A DNA stretch of 64,000 bases from Glebionis coronaria (GCA_025667525.1 CM046878.1:84216196-84280195); one strand, 5' to 3'; numbered from the stretch's first letter, positions 33,152-42,360 are shown. The notes: generated by a model not told the origin, from the sequence alone. Numbers and translations: made by a program.

Positions 33152-36100
33152 TAACAAGAATTTTGTCTTGTTTACTGACACTGAATGCTTGGTATTAGGA
33201 AAGGAGTTTGTCTTGCCAAAAGACACTCCAATTGTTCTCAGAACACCAAGACAGAAGAACATGTACACAATTGATCTCAAGGACATCTCTCTCCAAGACA
33301 ATGAAACATGTTTCATTGCCAAAGCTTCAGCAGATGAATGTAAGAAATGGCATAGAAGACTTGGTCATCTTAATTTCAAGAACATGAACAAACTAGTAAA
33401 GCATAATCTGGTTCATGGTCTTCCTTCCAAGTCTTTTGCCACTGAACTTACTTGTGCAGCATGTCTGAAAGGGAAGCAACACAGAGCATCTTGCAAGTCA
33501 AAAACAAGTATGTCCACCACCAAGCCATTGGAACTACTACATATGGACCTTTTTGGTCCTACTTCTGTGGCAAGTATAATGAAGAAATGGTACTGCTTAG
33601 TGATTACTGACGATTTTTCAAGATTTACATGGACATTCTTTCTATTTGAAAAGAGTGACACTGCTGATGTACTCATTGGGTTCATCAATCAAATTGAACT
33701 GTCAAAAAGCATGAAGGTAGTTACCATAAGATCAGACAATGGTGGTGAGTTCAGAAATCAGAAGCTGGATTCTTTCTGCATAAACAAAGGCATCAAGAGG
33801 CAATTTAGCATTGCTAGAACACCTCAACAGAATGGAGTGGCAGAAAGAAGGAATAGGACACTCATTGAAGCTGCAAGAACTATGCTGTCTGATTCCAAAC
33901 TTCTAGTTATCTTTTGGGCTGAAGCTGTATCCACTGCTTGCTATGTGCAAAACAGGGCCTTGGTTGTCAAGGCACACAACAAGACCCCTTATCAGCTGTT
34001 TAATGGAAGACCTCCCTTAATTGACTTTTTCAGACCTTTTGGGTGTCATGTTATCATCTTGAACACCATTGACAATCTTGGTAAGTTTAGTGAAAAGGGT
34101 GATGATGGATACTTTGTGGGTTATTCCTTAAACATCAAGGGATATAGGGTCTTCAACAAGAAGACAAGCAAAGTCACAGAAAATCTTCATGTGAATTTTC
34201 TTGAAGACAAACCTGAAGATGTTCAAACAGGTCCGGACTGGTTCTTTGATATAGATGTACTTTCCAAGTCCATGAATTATGTACCTGTTGTCTTGCAGAA
34301 CACTAACATTTCAGGTACTCAAGACACAATTGATGCTGAGAAGTCACCTCTGAGGTACATGAATGTACCCTCATTGTTTCCTAGTGAAGCTGATAAACAA
34401 GAAGAAAATTCTGCTTCAGGAAAAGAACAGCCAATCTCATCCCCTGCTATGTCTGAAGGCAGTGGAATGGCTGAAAGCAGTGGAATCCTGGATTCCCCTG
34501 CTAGAGGAATTGATTCCTCTTTCACAAAAGATCATGAGACTACTGATGCAGAAAGAGAATCCCCACTCATCTCATCATCTACACCCATAAATGATGGTCC
34601 TATCATATCCAGCAGTGGAAGCAGAATCATCAGGAGTGGAGGTCCTAGTTATTCAGAGCTTCATTCTGCTCACAAGCACCCATCTTTAGGTCATGCTGTC
34701 TCATTTGGAAGTTCCTTTGAGGACTTCTTTCCTAATCAAAATAGCCCCATCAATTCTGATTTGGAAGAAGATGAGACAGAAGTCATCATGCAGCCTACCT
34801 ATAGAATCAATAAGGATCATCCTATCTCTCAGATCATTGGTGATCCTGAAGCTCCCAGACATACAAGGTATACAGCAAAGGAGCACAGCTTCATTGCTAA
34901 CATCACTATGAAGTTCAATCATGACAACATGCAATGTTGTCTGTTTACTGCATTTTTGTCACAAGAAGAGCCAAAGAAGATTTTTCAGGCTTTAAATGAC
35001 CCAAGCTGGGTTGAAGCTATGCAAGAGGAGCTCTTACAATTCGACATACAAGAGGTTTGGATTCTGGTTGATTGTCCCAAATGGGCAAGGCCTATTGGGA
35101 CCAAGTGGGTACTAAGGAACAAAAAGGATGAAAGGGGAATAGTTGTCAGGAACAAAGCAAGGTTAGTAGCACAAGGGTATACTCAGGAAGAAGGGATTGA
35201 TTATGAAGAGGTGTTTGCTCCAGTAGCAAGGATTGAAGCTATCAGATTATTTCTTGCTTGTGCCTCATTCATGGACTTCACTGTTTTCCAGATGGATGTG
35301 AAAAGTGCCTTCTTATATGGCACCATTGATGAAGAAGTCTATGTCATGCAACCACCAGGGTTTGAAGATCCAGAACATCCTGACAAAGTATACAAGGTGA
35401 AAAAGGCCATGTATGGCCTTCACCAAGCTCCCAGAGCCTGGTATGGTACTCTTTCCAAATATCTCCTAGACAATGGATTCAGCAGGGGCAAGATTGATCA
35501 GACCCTGTTTACCAAGAAACAAAAGGGTGACCTTCTGCTAGTACAAGTCTATGTGGATGACATCATTTTTGGATCAACCAACTCCATGCTTAGCAAAGAG
35601 TTTGCCAAATTGATGCAGGATAAATTTCAAATGAGTGCTATGGGAGAACTAAACTTCTTTTTGGGGTTACAAGTTCAGCAGCGGAAAGATGGGATATTTA
35701 TCTCACAAGACAAATATGTAGCTGAGATTGTAAAGAAGTTTGGCATGTCTGATGGGAAGAAGGTGTCCACTCCCATGGACAAGGATCATCCATGGGGTAA
35801 GGATGGTCCTGGAAAGCCTATAGATGTCAGGAATTACAGGTCTATGATTAGGTCTCTTATGTATCTTACTGCTTCAAGACCTGACATCATGGTTGCAGTC
35901 TGCTTATGTGCAAGATACCAGGTGTCACCAACAGAGTGTCACTTATTTGCTGTGAAAAGGATTTTTAGGTATCTAAAATGTCATCCCACCTTAGGACTCT
36001 GGTATCCAAAGGAGTCACCATTTGAGCTGATAGCTTATTCAGATAGTGATTATGCTGGTGACAACAATGATAGGAAGTCTACAACAGGGGGATGCCAATT

Positions 36101-36491
36101 TTTGGGGAGCAGGCTTATATCTTGGCAATGTAAGAAGCAGACTATCATGGCAACGTCCACAACTGAAGCTGAGTATGTAGCAGCTGCTGCATGCTGTGGT
36201 CAAGTTCTTTGGGTACAAAATCAATTGCTTGATTATGGGTACAACTTTCTTACAACCAAGATATTTATTGACAACAACAGCACTATTTGCATCATAAAGA
36301 ACCCTGTTTTTCATAGCAAAACCAAGCACATTGAAATTAGACATCACTTTATCAGAGATTGTTTTGAAAAAGGACTGATTGTCCCTGAGAAAATTGATAC
36401 AGAACTTAATGTTTCTGATCTTTTAACAAAAGCTTTTGAGGTAGGGAGGTTTCAGTATCTGGTTGCAGGTATTGGAATGGTTACTCCTTAA
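33135..36491 (+). CDS. pol: pol of element D: pre-integrase, IN, RT, RNase H
   Basis: 1118 open residues. Pre-integrase finger WHRRLGH...[11 protein letters not shown] (about 71-115). Integrase core with Asp in HMDLFGP (about 135), Asp in RSDNGGEF (about 200) and Glu in [13 protein letters not shown] (about 235). A low-complexity linker with D-motifs lies at about 430-470. RT has [11 protein letters not shown] (about 719) and YVDDIIFGS (about 805). RNase H covers about 960-1115 with [10 protein letters not shown] and [14 protein letters not shown]. All catalytic residues I looked for are present. The first ATG (33135) lies just before the frameshift, so the natural product would have begun upstream with protease. 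Confidence 0.93.
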   Translation: MSQMTDNKNFVLFTDTECLVLGKEFVLPKDTPIVLRTPRQKNMYTIDLKDISLQDNETCFIAKASADECKKWHRRLGHLNFKNMNKLVKHNLVHGLPSKSFATELTCAACLKGKQHRASCKSKTSMSTTKPLELLHMDLFGPTSVASIMKKWYCLVITDDFSRFTWTFFLFEKSDTADVLIGFINQIELSKSMKVVTIRSDNGGEFRNQKLDSFCINKGIKRQFSIARTPQQNGVAERRNRTLIEAARTMLSDSKLLVIFWAEAVSTACYVQNRALVVKAHNKTPYQLFNGRPPLIDFFRPFGCHVIILNTIDNLGKFSEKGDDGYFVGYSLNIKGYRVFNKKTSKVTENLHVNFLEDKPEDVQTGPDWFFDIDVLSKSMNYVPVVLQNTNISGTQDTIDAEKSPLRYMNVPSLFPSEADKQEENSASGKEQPISSPAMSEGSGMAESSGILDSPARGIDSSFTKDHETTDAERESPLISSSTPINDGPIISSSGSRIIRSGGPSYSELHSAHKHPSLGHAVSFGSSFEDFFPNQNSPINSDLEEDETEVIMQPTYRINKDHPISQIIGDPEAPRHTRYTAKEHSFIANITMKFNHDNMQCCLFTAFLSQEEPKKIFQALNDPSWVEAMQEELLQFDIQEVWILVDCPKWARPIGTKWVLRNKKDERGIVVRNKARLVAQGYTQEEGIDYEEVFAPVARIEAIRLFLACASFMDFTVFQMDVKSAFLYGTIDEEVYVMQPPGFEDPEHPDKVYKVKKAMYGLHQAPRAWYGTLSKYLLDNGFSRGKIDQTLFTKKQKGDLLLVQVYVDDIIFGSTNSMLSKEFAKLMQDKFQMSAMGELNFFLGLQVQQRKDGIFISQDKYVAEIVKKFGMSDGKKVSTPMDKDHPWGKDGPGKPIDVRNYRSMIRSLMYLTASRPDIMVAVCLCARYQVSPTECHLFAVKRIFRYLKCHPTLGLWYPKESPFELIAYSDSDYAGDNNDRKSTTGGCQFLGSRLISWQCKKQTIMATSTTEAEYVAAAACCGQVLWVQNQLLDYGYNFLTTKIFIDNNSTICIIKNPVFHSKTKHIEIRHHFIRDCFEKGLIVPEKIDTELNVSDLLTKAFEVGRFQYLVAGIGMVTP
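34441..34620 (+). repeat. D-motif cluster in pol IN-RT linker
   Basis: CCCCTGCTA (34441-34449) and CCCCTGCTAG (34495-34504), with GCAGTGGAAT at 34459-34468 and 34477-34486 and GCAGTGGAA at 34612-34620. Element A has its A-motif cluster in the same linker (11718-11841). Confidence 0.85.
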
Positions 36492-36603
36492 AATCTGATG
36501 TCTATTTTTGTCATGTGTAATCAGGGTTACTTCACTGCTGTTGTTGTATAATTGTTAGTCAATTTTACCATTTCTTTCATTCCACTGCTTTTTAACACTG
36601 ATT

Positions 36604-36632
36604 CCCCTGCCTGGGGTTCATTCCCCTGCCAA
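36604..36632 (+). repeat. D-motifs just downstream of pol
   Basis: CCCCTGCC (36604-36611) and CCCCTGCCAA (36623-36632). Confidence 0.85.
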
Positions 36633-36763
36633 GAGAATTTTTCTCTTAAGCTGGGTGTGTTCTTTTTACAAAAGTGGTTTTATGTGGTTTTAGACTAACA
36701 ATGCAGAGGTTCATATGGTGCATACTATTCTCCTTGGTGGATCAGGTATATACTCTATGTTTC

Positions 36764-36771
36764 AGGGGAGG
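36764..36771 (+). promoter_or_regulatory. Internal polypurine tract, element D
   Basis: AGGGGAGG in the spacer, at the place corresponding to 14127-14135 of element A. It resembles the tract before the right LTR. Confidence 0.55.
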
Positions 36772-37218
36772 TTAGGTCAAACCTTTAGGATTCAGGGTAT
36801 TCTTAGGATACTCATATATGATTCTAGATCATATCCATTGGTGAGTGGGGGTTCAGGGTAATGATGACTTGCTGCACAGCTTGTCTGAACTCTGAAACCT
36901 TGAGGCACTGTAGTGTGTGTTTACATTTCTTTATTCAAGCAGCTTGCTGTTCAAAATACAGATGTGTGGCACACATTGCCAAGACTAACTGACCATAGGT
37001 AAGGGACAAGGTTGGGATGGTGACTGTGGTATGCATGATTTCTTGGGATTACCTGGTGTAGGGGGACTTATGTATTAACTTTTTGTATTGGGACAATTGC
37101 TGAATAGAGGACTCTTGAGTTTCTATGTATCTATCTTGTGTATACAAGTGTGTGCATTAGAGCGGAGCTAGTTAGCATTAGTCTCTTCATGACTAGTTTA
37201 ATACCCCTAGGAAAGTTT

Positions 37219-37266
37219 CCCCTGCTTTTATCTTTTATTCCCCTGCCTTCACAACATTCCCCTGTT
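37219..37266 (+). repeat. D-motif cluster upstream of predicted ORF3 promoter
   Basis: CCCCTGCT (37219-37226), CCCCTGCC (37240-37247) and CCCCTGTT (37259-37266), spaced about 20 bases. The cluster ends about 230 bases before the TATA element. Confidence 0.88.
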
Positions 37267-37469
37267 TGACCATTGACCGACAATACCGTTACCCTGTTCA
37301 TAGCCGTTGGGCCTGCTTGCTTCAATTTTGGTTAGGGAATATTTTATTCTTTTTAAAAGATATTTAAGGCGCTTTCTTCGTTGATTGGTAATCTTTTCCT
37401 TCTATTTCAAATATATTAATTTTTTATCAAGATTTATCCTTGATATTTTTGCAATTTGAAAATTTTGGT

Positions 37470-37501
37470 CCAATCACAGCCCTTCAATTTGTCTATATAA
37501 A
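37470..37501 (+). promoter_or_regulatory. Predicted internal promoter of ORF3, element D
   Basis: CCAATCACA at 37470-37478 and TATATAAA at 37494-37501, with the ORF3 ATG at 37599. Spacings (24 and 105 bases) equal those in element A. Confidence 0.65.
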
Positions 37502-37598
37502 CTTAATTCCCTTTACCAGCAGGTCCACAAATCTCTCTCGACCTAATCCCACTTACCTCCCATTTCTATAAACCTCTAAACTATTTTCCAAATTCATC

Positions 37599-40547
37599 AT
37601 GACCCTTAAAATTGCTCCTAATCATAACCAAATTGCTTTGCTTCATGATGAACCAGCCGAGTTTGCTGAGGCTGTGGCCTTTCTAAAGTCTTCGTACTTC
37701 AGAGTGGCCCTTCTCATCAATCCTCGCATTTATACCTCACACATTCAACAGTTCTGGTCTAAAGCCATGACCAAAATAGTGAATGGAGAGGTCATAATTC
37801 AAAGCACAGTTGATGGTCATTCCAAGGTAATCACACTTGCCTCCATCAGGGAGAATCTCCTCCTTGATGATGAGGATGGAATAACCAACTTTTCTGAGGC
37901 TGAAATTTTTGAAGGTCTTGATAAATTGGGGTATAAACTTTCTGAAAATCAAAAATTAAAGTTTGCTAAAGGCCAGTTTGCCCCTCATTGGAAATTTTTG
38001 ATTCATACTATTATGCAATGTTTGTCACCCAAAACCACTGCTTTTAATGAAGTTGGTAGTGAGATAGCTTCTGCCCTGATCTGCTTTGCAACAGGAAGGA
38101 AGTATTGTTTTTCTCAAATGATTTTTAAAGGCATGGTTAAAAATGTTTCAAGCACCTCAAAGTTTTGTATGTATCCAAGGTTTATAGAAGTTTTGCTGAA
38201 TATGAGTGATCATGGTCCCATTACACACAGAAACTATTTTTCAGCAACCAAACACACAACCAAACTTTTCACCACATTACTTGCACCATCACCTTTGTTC
38301 TCTGGCAGAAACATTCCATTCACTTCAATTATGCTGAACCAAATCAGACGGGAAGAAGCCAAAAATCAAACAGCCATAAATCAACATGCTGAATCCCCTG
38401 CCAAGAACCTACCACCTGCTGATCCACAACAAGAAAGGCGTTCAAAATCCAGGTTTGCCAGGTCTCCCTTGCCTGGTGAATCTTCACAAGCAGCAGAGAG
38501 GAGAGTCTCCAAGAGTTTGGAGCAACCTGGGGGTTTGGCTGCCACTACTGTCTCATCCTCAAGGGGTAAGCAGGATAGTGACACCATCAATAAGTCCTCT
38601 CCCCCACTCCATGATATCCAACAAGGGGAGAAATTCCCTTCTAGGATTGAGAGCAGTATGAAACCTTTGACAAATCTGGAATTGACGAAAATGTGCATGA
38701 GTCTGAAAAGGCAGAATGCACAACTAGTACAAGATGTCAAAAAGCAAGGTCTGGTTATCTCTCACCTGGAAACCAGACTTGCTACTCTTGAGGGGAGGAG
38801 AAAGCCCAGACTGATTCTTTCCACAGATGAGGATGCTTCCAAAGGGGAGGAAATTCCAACCAAAGAAGGATCTACTGAGTATTATTCATATCCTGGTGGG
38901 GAGCATGGAAAGATAACAAGTGCTAAGGAAGGAATGGAGAGAGAAAGTGCTGATAAGGGAAGTGACAAGGGGAGTGCAACCAAAGATATTGCTCAAACAT
39001 TGCTCACCATGGGCAATCAAGAAGAAGCCCCTGCTTCAAAAGTTTCCCCTGCCATTGCTGATCCCACTGCTGTAAGTTTATCCCCTGCTAAGAACATTAC
39101 TCAAAAATTTGTTAGGAAGAACAGAAAGCAACCAGCTCAGAAGGGGATAACAATCAAAGAACCTACATCTAAAGCAAAACCAGCACCAGCAGTGGATCCT
39201 AAAGACAAAGGAAAAGGAATCATGGTGCAACAGCCCAAGAGAAAATACAAGCATCTGACTCCTGAACAGCAGAAGATCCAAGAAGCTCATGATGCACAAG
39301 TAGCCCTCAGGCTACAACAAGAGGAAATGGATATGCAGGATCAAAGGATGGAGAAGATGAGGCCCAAAGATATGCTAAAACAGGTTGAGATTATGCATAG
39401 GGAACTAGATGATAGGGTACCTCATGTTGAAGAGTTTCTTGATCAATGGGAGAAGGAGTTGAAAAATGCTCCTTTGGAAGACAGGTATGAGTTGACTTGC
39501 CTTGTTTACAAATATCAAACTGAATATCTGGAAAGAAGGGCAATGCAAATTCAGAGTGAGAAGTATAGAACGTCAGAGAAAGGGCAACTTGATCACTACA
39601 AAGTTCTGCTGAAAAGGCATAGAAAGTGGAAGGATGGTGACTTCAGAGATATGAGCTTTGAAGCCATAAAGAGAGCAGTCAGACCAGTTCTAAAGTTGTA
39701 TGATGTGGAGGATTGGATGACTATCAACACTCCTGAGGAAGCTGAGTATCTTAGGAGACAAAGTGAAGTGCTACAGAAAGCTAGAGCAACAAAGAAAAGA
39801 AAAGCTGGAGAGACTACACAAGCAGGTGCATCATCCCAAACAGGGGCATCGCACCAAGCAGGTGAAAGTTTTCCAGAAGTACTTGAGAAGTCTGTACTTA
39901 ATGCACAAAGAGCAGCAAAGAGACTCAAGAGAATGGAGCAAGTGGGCATAATCACTAAAGAGTCTCAAGGGCCATCAAATGATAAAATTGATAAACAACT
40001 GATTTTGCAGGAAAATGATGAAATCTCACCTAGTGAACTTGGAAAGAAGTTTGCTATTATAGAGTACGCTGTTTATGAACACAAAGGGAGAACTTGGTGG
40101 AAGCTTACAAGAGCTGACAATACAGCACAGACATTTCTAAGCCTAGATGTCATGTTTCAAATTTTGGATAGTGAAGACTTAGAAGATCTGTGGAAAATAT
40201 TGAAGAAAACGTTTGCTGCAAAACGTCCTACCATGGATGGTGTGGAGAAGGATTGGGTAATCTGGGAGTGCATGCATCGAATGTATGAACATGAATTATT
40301 TGATCCTCTATTTGATGCAGTGAATAAAGGAGATTTGGTGTATTGGAAGCTATTTACAAATTCTGGGGTTTATGAGGTAGTAATGGAAGGTGTGAGTGTT
40401 TATCTACTCAATCATAGGTATTATCCCTTCTCTCATGAAACCTTGAAGAAGTTAGCACAGGCTAAGTTAATTGTTGATGCCAAAAAGCCTGTTGCTTATG
40501 ATCTGGTAAGAATGGTTCATAGTCAGATTTGGCCAGAGAGTTTGTAA
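37599..40547 (+). CDS. Third ORF of element D, 982 residues, nuclear-type protein of unknown function
   Basis: Open from its own ATG to TAA. Residues 1 to about 230 form a conserved, Trp- and Cys-containing region shared with ORF3 of element A (LLDDEDGITNF, IMQCLSPKTTA, FATGRKYCFSQMIFKGMVKN). The middle is low complexity with SPA segments encoded by D-motifs and a KDKGKGIMV string. Residues about 545-690 are highly charged and helical, probably coiled coil. Basic clusters ATKKRKAGE (about 730) and RAAKRLKRM (about 771) look like nuclear localisation signals. A conserved C-terminal region (about 800-980) shares W, GVY and YLL positions with A. There is no signal peptide, membrane span or protease-site pattern, so it is not an envelope glycoprotein despite its env-like position. 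Function unknown; a DNA- or chromatin-binding role is inference. Confidence 0.85.
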   Translation: MTLKIAPNHNQIALLHDEPAEFAEAVAFLKSSYFRVALLINPRIYTSHIQQFWSKAMTKIVNGEVIIQSTVDGHSKVITLASIRENLLLDDEDGITNFSEAEIFEGLDKLGYKLSENQKLKFAKGQFAPHWKFLIHTIMQCLSPKTTAFNEVGSEIASALICFATGRKYCFSQMIFKGMVKNVSSTSKFCMYPRFIEVLLNMSDHGPITHRNYFSATKHTTKLFTTLLAPSPLFSGRNIPFTSIMLNQIRREEAKNQTAINQHAESPAKNLPPADPQQERRSKSRFARSPLPGESSQAAERRVSKSLEQPGGLAATTVSSSRGKQDSDTINKSSPPLHDIQQGEKFPSRIESSMKPLTNLELTKMCMSLKRQNAQLVQDVKKQGLVISHLETRLATLEGRRKPRLILSTDEDASKGEEIPTKEGSTEYYSYPGGEHGKITSAKEGMERESADKGSDKGSATKDIAQTLLTMGNQEEAPASKVSPAIADPTAVSLSPAKNITQKFVRKNRKQPAQKGITIKEPTSKAKPAPAVDPKDKGKGIMVQQPKRKYKHLTPEQQKIQEAHDAQVALRLQQEEMDMQDQRMEKMRPKDMLKQVEIMHRELDDRVPHVEEFLDQWEKELKNAPLEDRYELTCLVYKYQTEYLERRAMQIQSEKYRTSEKGQLDHYKVLLKRHRKWKDGDFRDMSFEAIKRAVRPVLKLYDVEDWMTINTPEEAEYLRRQSEVLQKARATKKRKAGETTQAGASSQTGASHQAGESFPEVLEKSVLNAQRAAKRLKRMEQVGIITKESQGPSNDKIDKQLILQENDEISPSELGKKFAIIEYAVYEHKGRTWWKLTRADNTAQTFLSLDVMFQILDSEDLEDLWKILKKTFAAKRPTMDGVEKDWVIWECMHRMYEHELFDPLFDAVNKGDLVYWKLFTNSGVYEVVMEGVSVYLLNHRYYPFSHETLKKLAQAKLIVDAKKPVAYDLVRMVHSQIWPESL
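38395..39091 (+). repeat. D-motifs inside ORF3
   Basis: CCCCTGCCAA (38395-38404), CCCCTGCTT (39028-39036), CCCCTGCCA (39046-39054) and CCCCTGCTAA (39082-39091), all in the low-complexity middle and read as SPA or APA. Confidence 0.85.
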
Positions 40548-40601
40548 GCATCCTCATCAACTAGCATTTATTCAGAAACTTGTCTTTTAGGGGAAAGCAC
40601 A

Positions 40602-40616
40602 AGTTTAGGGGAGGAT
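40602..40616 (+). promoter_or_regulatory. 3' polypurine tract, element D
   Basis: AGTTTAGGGGAGGAT precedes the TGTTGG start of the right LTR, almost identical to the tract of element A. Confidence 0.88.
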
Positions 40617-41141
40617 TGTTGGAAATAAATCTATGCTTACTTGTTCCCCCTGCTAGTTGATTATTCATACCCCTGCTAGAGTAAGTTCCCCCTGCTAAAT
40701 AACAAAGGCAGGGGGATCCGTTCCCCTGCTGGAGTCAAAGGCCCTGCCGTCAAGATAAACATGGAATAGATTTTTACGCGTTTCAGTTATTATTCCTTAA
40801 TACTTTCCATAGTTTGTTAGTAGTGATCTTGTGCGTGGGTCCTTGTATCTGTAAAAGGACTCACTAGGTTAGCATGCAAAGTGTGTCTTTCTCATTTCGT
40901 TTTTCATTATTATTACTTTAAGGTTTTGTAAACCCTAATACCACTTTGGGTATTCGTATATCTTTGATATATTAAAGTTCAACATTTGAATCTCATTTGT
41001 TCTTGTGCTAAACATTACATTCCGCATCTTGTTTAGTTACTTTGCTTTGCAAAGTTTCTCTAGTGTTAGATTGAATTATTTCTCTCTATCACAACCCTTA
41101 AACAAGCTATTAAGGTTTAAGATCTGACTTTGGGATCAACA
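40617..41141 (+). repeat. 3' LTR of element D, 525 bp
   Basis: Same length as the left LTR with four substitutions, including TATAAAA to TGTAAAA at 40851. It is followed by the AGATC duplication at 41142-41146. Confidence 0.96.
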
Positions 41142-41267
41142 AGATCTATTGGGGAAAACCGACAATCTTGGTCAGATAAGTTGGACGATGCTTTATGGGC
41201 CTTTAGGACCGCTCATAAGACACCCATTGGGTGCACTCCCTATAAGCTTGTGTATGGGAAGAATTGT
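41142..41267 (+). pseudogene. pol: Athila integrase fragment between elements D and C
   Basis: This is 126 bases including the right AGATC copy. They encode [20 protein letters not shown] and the following YKLVYGK block of the integrase core, joining 29604 on the left and 53421 on the right. Confidence 0.92.
41263..41267. repeat. Target site duplication, left copy (element C)
   Basis: ATTGT, identical to 53416-53420. Confidence 0.95.
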
Positions 41268-41648
41268 TGTTAGCCTCAAAATATTGAGTCAAACAAGAAT
41301 GTTCGGTCATAGGTTTCTATTGTATTATTTATTAGAACGTTGTAATAAGTAGTTATTTAGTCGTGATTCACGGGCTTGGATTTAAACTAATTAAAGTCCA
41401 AAATACAAGCCCGGCCCAATATATAGTCCATTAAAGCCCGCATGTGGGTGGACTATATATACTACCCTCCTAGCATGTTAGGAGGGTGGTTGGTTCATTT
41501 GTATTCTCATTCCTTAATCTAACATTCACCTAGTACCAACCATTTTCTATCTACTTTCTCTCACTACTTTCTCTCTCTAGAAGTCTTCTCATTTCTACCT
41601 TTCTTTCTTAATAATTCGTATTATATCATTCATATATCAGGGACAACA
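41268..41648 (+). repeat. 5' LTR of element C, 381 bp
   Basis: TGTTAGCCTC...GGGACAACA. TATATATA at about 41454-41461 serves as a TATA box. It is flanked by a 12-base-arm inverted repeat and followed by an 8-bp hairpin. Confidence 0.96.
41419..41486. repeat. Inverted repeat over TATA box and adjacent hairpin, element C LTR
   Basis: ATATATAGTCCA (41419-41430) is the exact complement of TGGACTATATAT (41449-41460), with an 18-base spacer. Five bases on, CCCTCCTA (41465-41472) pairs with TAGGAGGG (41479-41486) across GCATGT. The right LTR keeps both (53186-53253). Confidence 0.92.
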
Positions 41649-41650
41649 TT

Positions 41651-41658
41651 TGGTATCA
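41651..41658 (+). promoter_or_regulatory. Short primer binding site, tRNA-iMet-like
   Basis: TGGTATCA starts two bases after the LTR. The match to the usual iMet site stops after eight bases (TGGTATCAATCG), unlike the 12-base matches in element D and the Tekay-like element. Confidence 0.6.
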
Positions 41659-41837
41659 ATCGCCAAGGGGTAGATTTGTTATTGGTTGTTCTTCTTATAT
41701 TTGATTCGTGTGATTTCTTCCATAAATCAACTCGAATTCAAATTTTTTTGTGGTTTTCGTGTTCTTTATCTTGCTACAAATCATCTATATACTTGTTGTA
41801 GAGATTTGGTTGTTTTGGTTTGGTAAAAATCACGAAT

Positions 41838-41905
41838 TTGTTGCCTAAAAGTTGCTAACTTGTTGCCTAAAAGTTGCCAAAAATCGTTGCCTAAAAAGTT
41901 GGAAG
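41838..41905 (+). repeat. Short tandem repeats, GTTGCCTAAAAGTTG type
   Basis: About three imperfect copies of a roughly 24-base unit (GTTGCCTAAAAGTTGC...) in the element C leader. Confidence 0.75.
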
Positions 41906-41996
41906 AAAAAGTACTATCATTGCGACAGCTTGAATTTCGGAAAAGGAAAGCACGGTTTCGATCGCAATAACCCTAGGGTTTTACTTTGCGATCAGT

Positions 41997-42272
41997 ATTG
42001 CGATAGCCCCTTATTCCGATCTGAACATTCCGATCGTTATTGCGATCTGGATTGCGACGGATTTAAGGCAATCTTGAAACGTTACTCTGCCCACATTGCG
42101 ACAGCCACATTCCGATCTGGGATTCCGATCTGGCATTCCGATCTGGGATTTCGATAGGTACACATTCATTGCGATCTAAAGGACATTCCGATCTGAACAT
42201 TTCGACAGTGCATTGCGATCTAAAGGACATTCCGATGGGCATTCCGATGACACATTCCGATGGACATTCCGA
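41997..42272 (+). repeat. ATT[C/G]CGAT array in element C leader
   Basis: About 14 copies of ATTCCGAT or ATTGCGAT, many extended to ATTCCGATCTGG (42109, 42122, 42135) or ATTGCGATCTAAAGGAC (42168, 42212). At the end are four ATTCCGATG copies (42229-42272). Spacing is irregular (13-45 bases), so it is neither a simple microsatellite nor a CRISPR-like array. Confidence 0.88.
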
Positions 42273-42360
42273 TGACATGTTTAGCCAAATTTTTGTTTGA
42301 GTATTTTTTAGACTTAGCCACCATCTAGACTAGTTTCGGAACGTAGTTTACACGAAGATT

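Larger units (their letters stand above)
36492..37598 (+). other. Spacer between pol and ORF3 of element D
   Basis: This is 1.1 kb of non-coding DNA. It holds D-motifs just after pol (36604-36632), an internal polypurine tract AGGGGAGG (36764-36771), a second D-motif cluster (37219-37266), and the CCAAT/TATA pair before ORF3. The order is the same as in element A. Confidence 0.8.
29605..41141 (+). mobile_element. Copia element D, Sirevirus-type with third ORF, young
   Basis: LTRs of exactly 525 bases each (29605-30129, 40617-41141) differ at four positions and are flanked by AGATC duplications. Order: LTR, tRNA-iMet site, gag (898 residues), protease, IN-RT-RNase H, a 1.1-kb spacer, ORF3 (982 residues), polypurine tract, LTR. 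The only coding damage found is a one-base shift near 33138 between protease and the rest of pol. The motif CCCCTGC[T/C] occurs about two dozen times across the element; a hand estimate from base composition gives well under one expected by chance. Confidence 0.95.

Noticed and set aside
37599..40547. Envelope glycoprotein
   Set aside because: The position fits, but no signal peptide, membrane-spanning segment or surface-protein features are visible, and basic nuclear-type clusters are present.
41852..42157. 101-codon ORF in the leader of element C
   Set aside because: It is made almost entirely of the ATT[C/G]CGAT and TTGCCTAAAAG repeats, has no domain, and precedes the real gag start.
41997..42272. 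CRISPR-like array
   Set aside because: Spacing is irregular, units are only 8-12 bases and degenerate, there are no distinct spacers, and the context is a plant retrotransposon.
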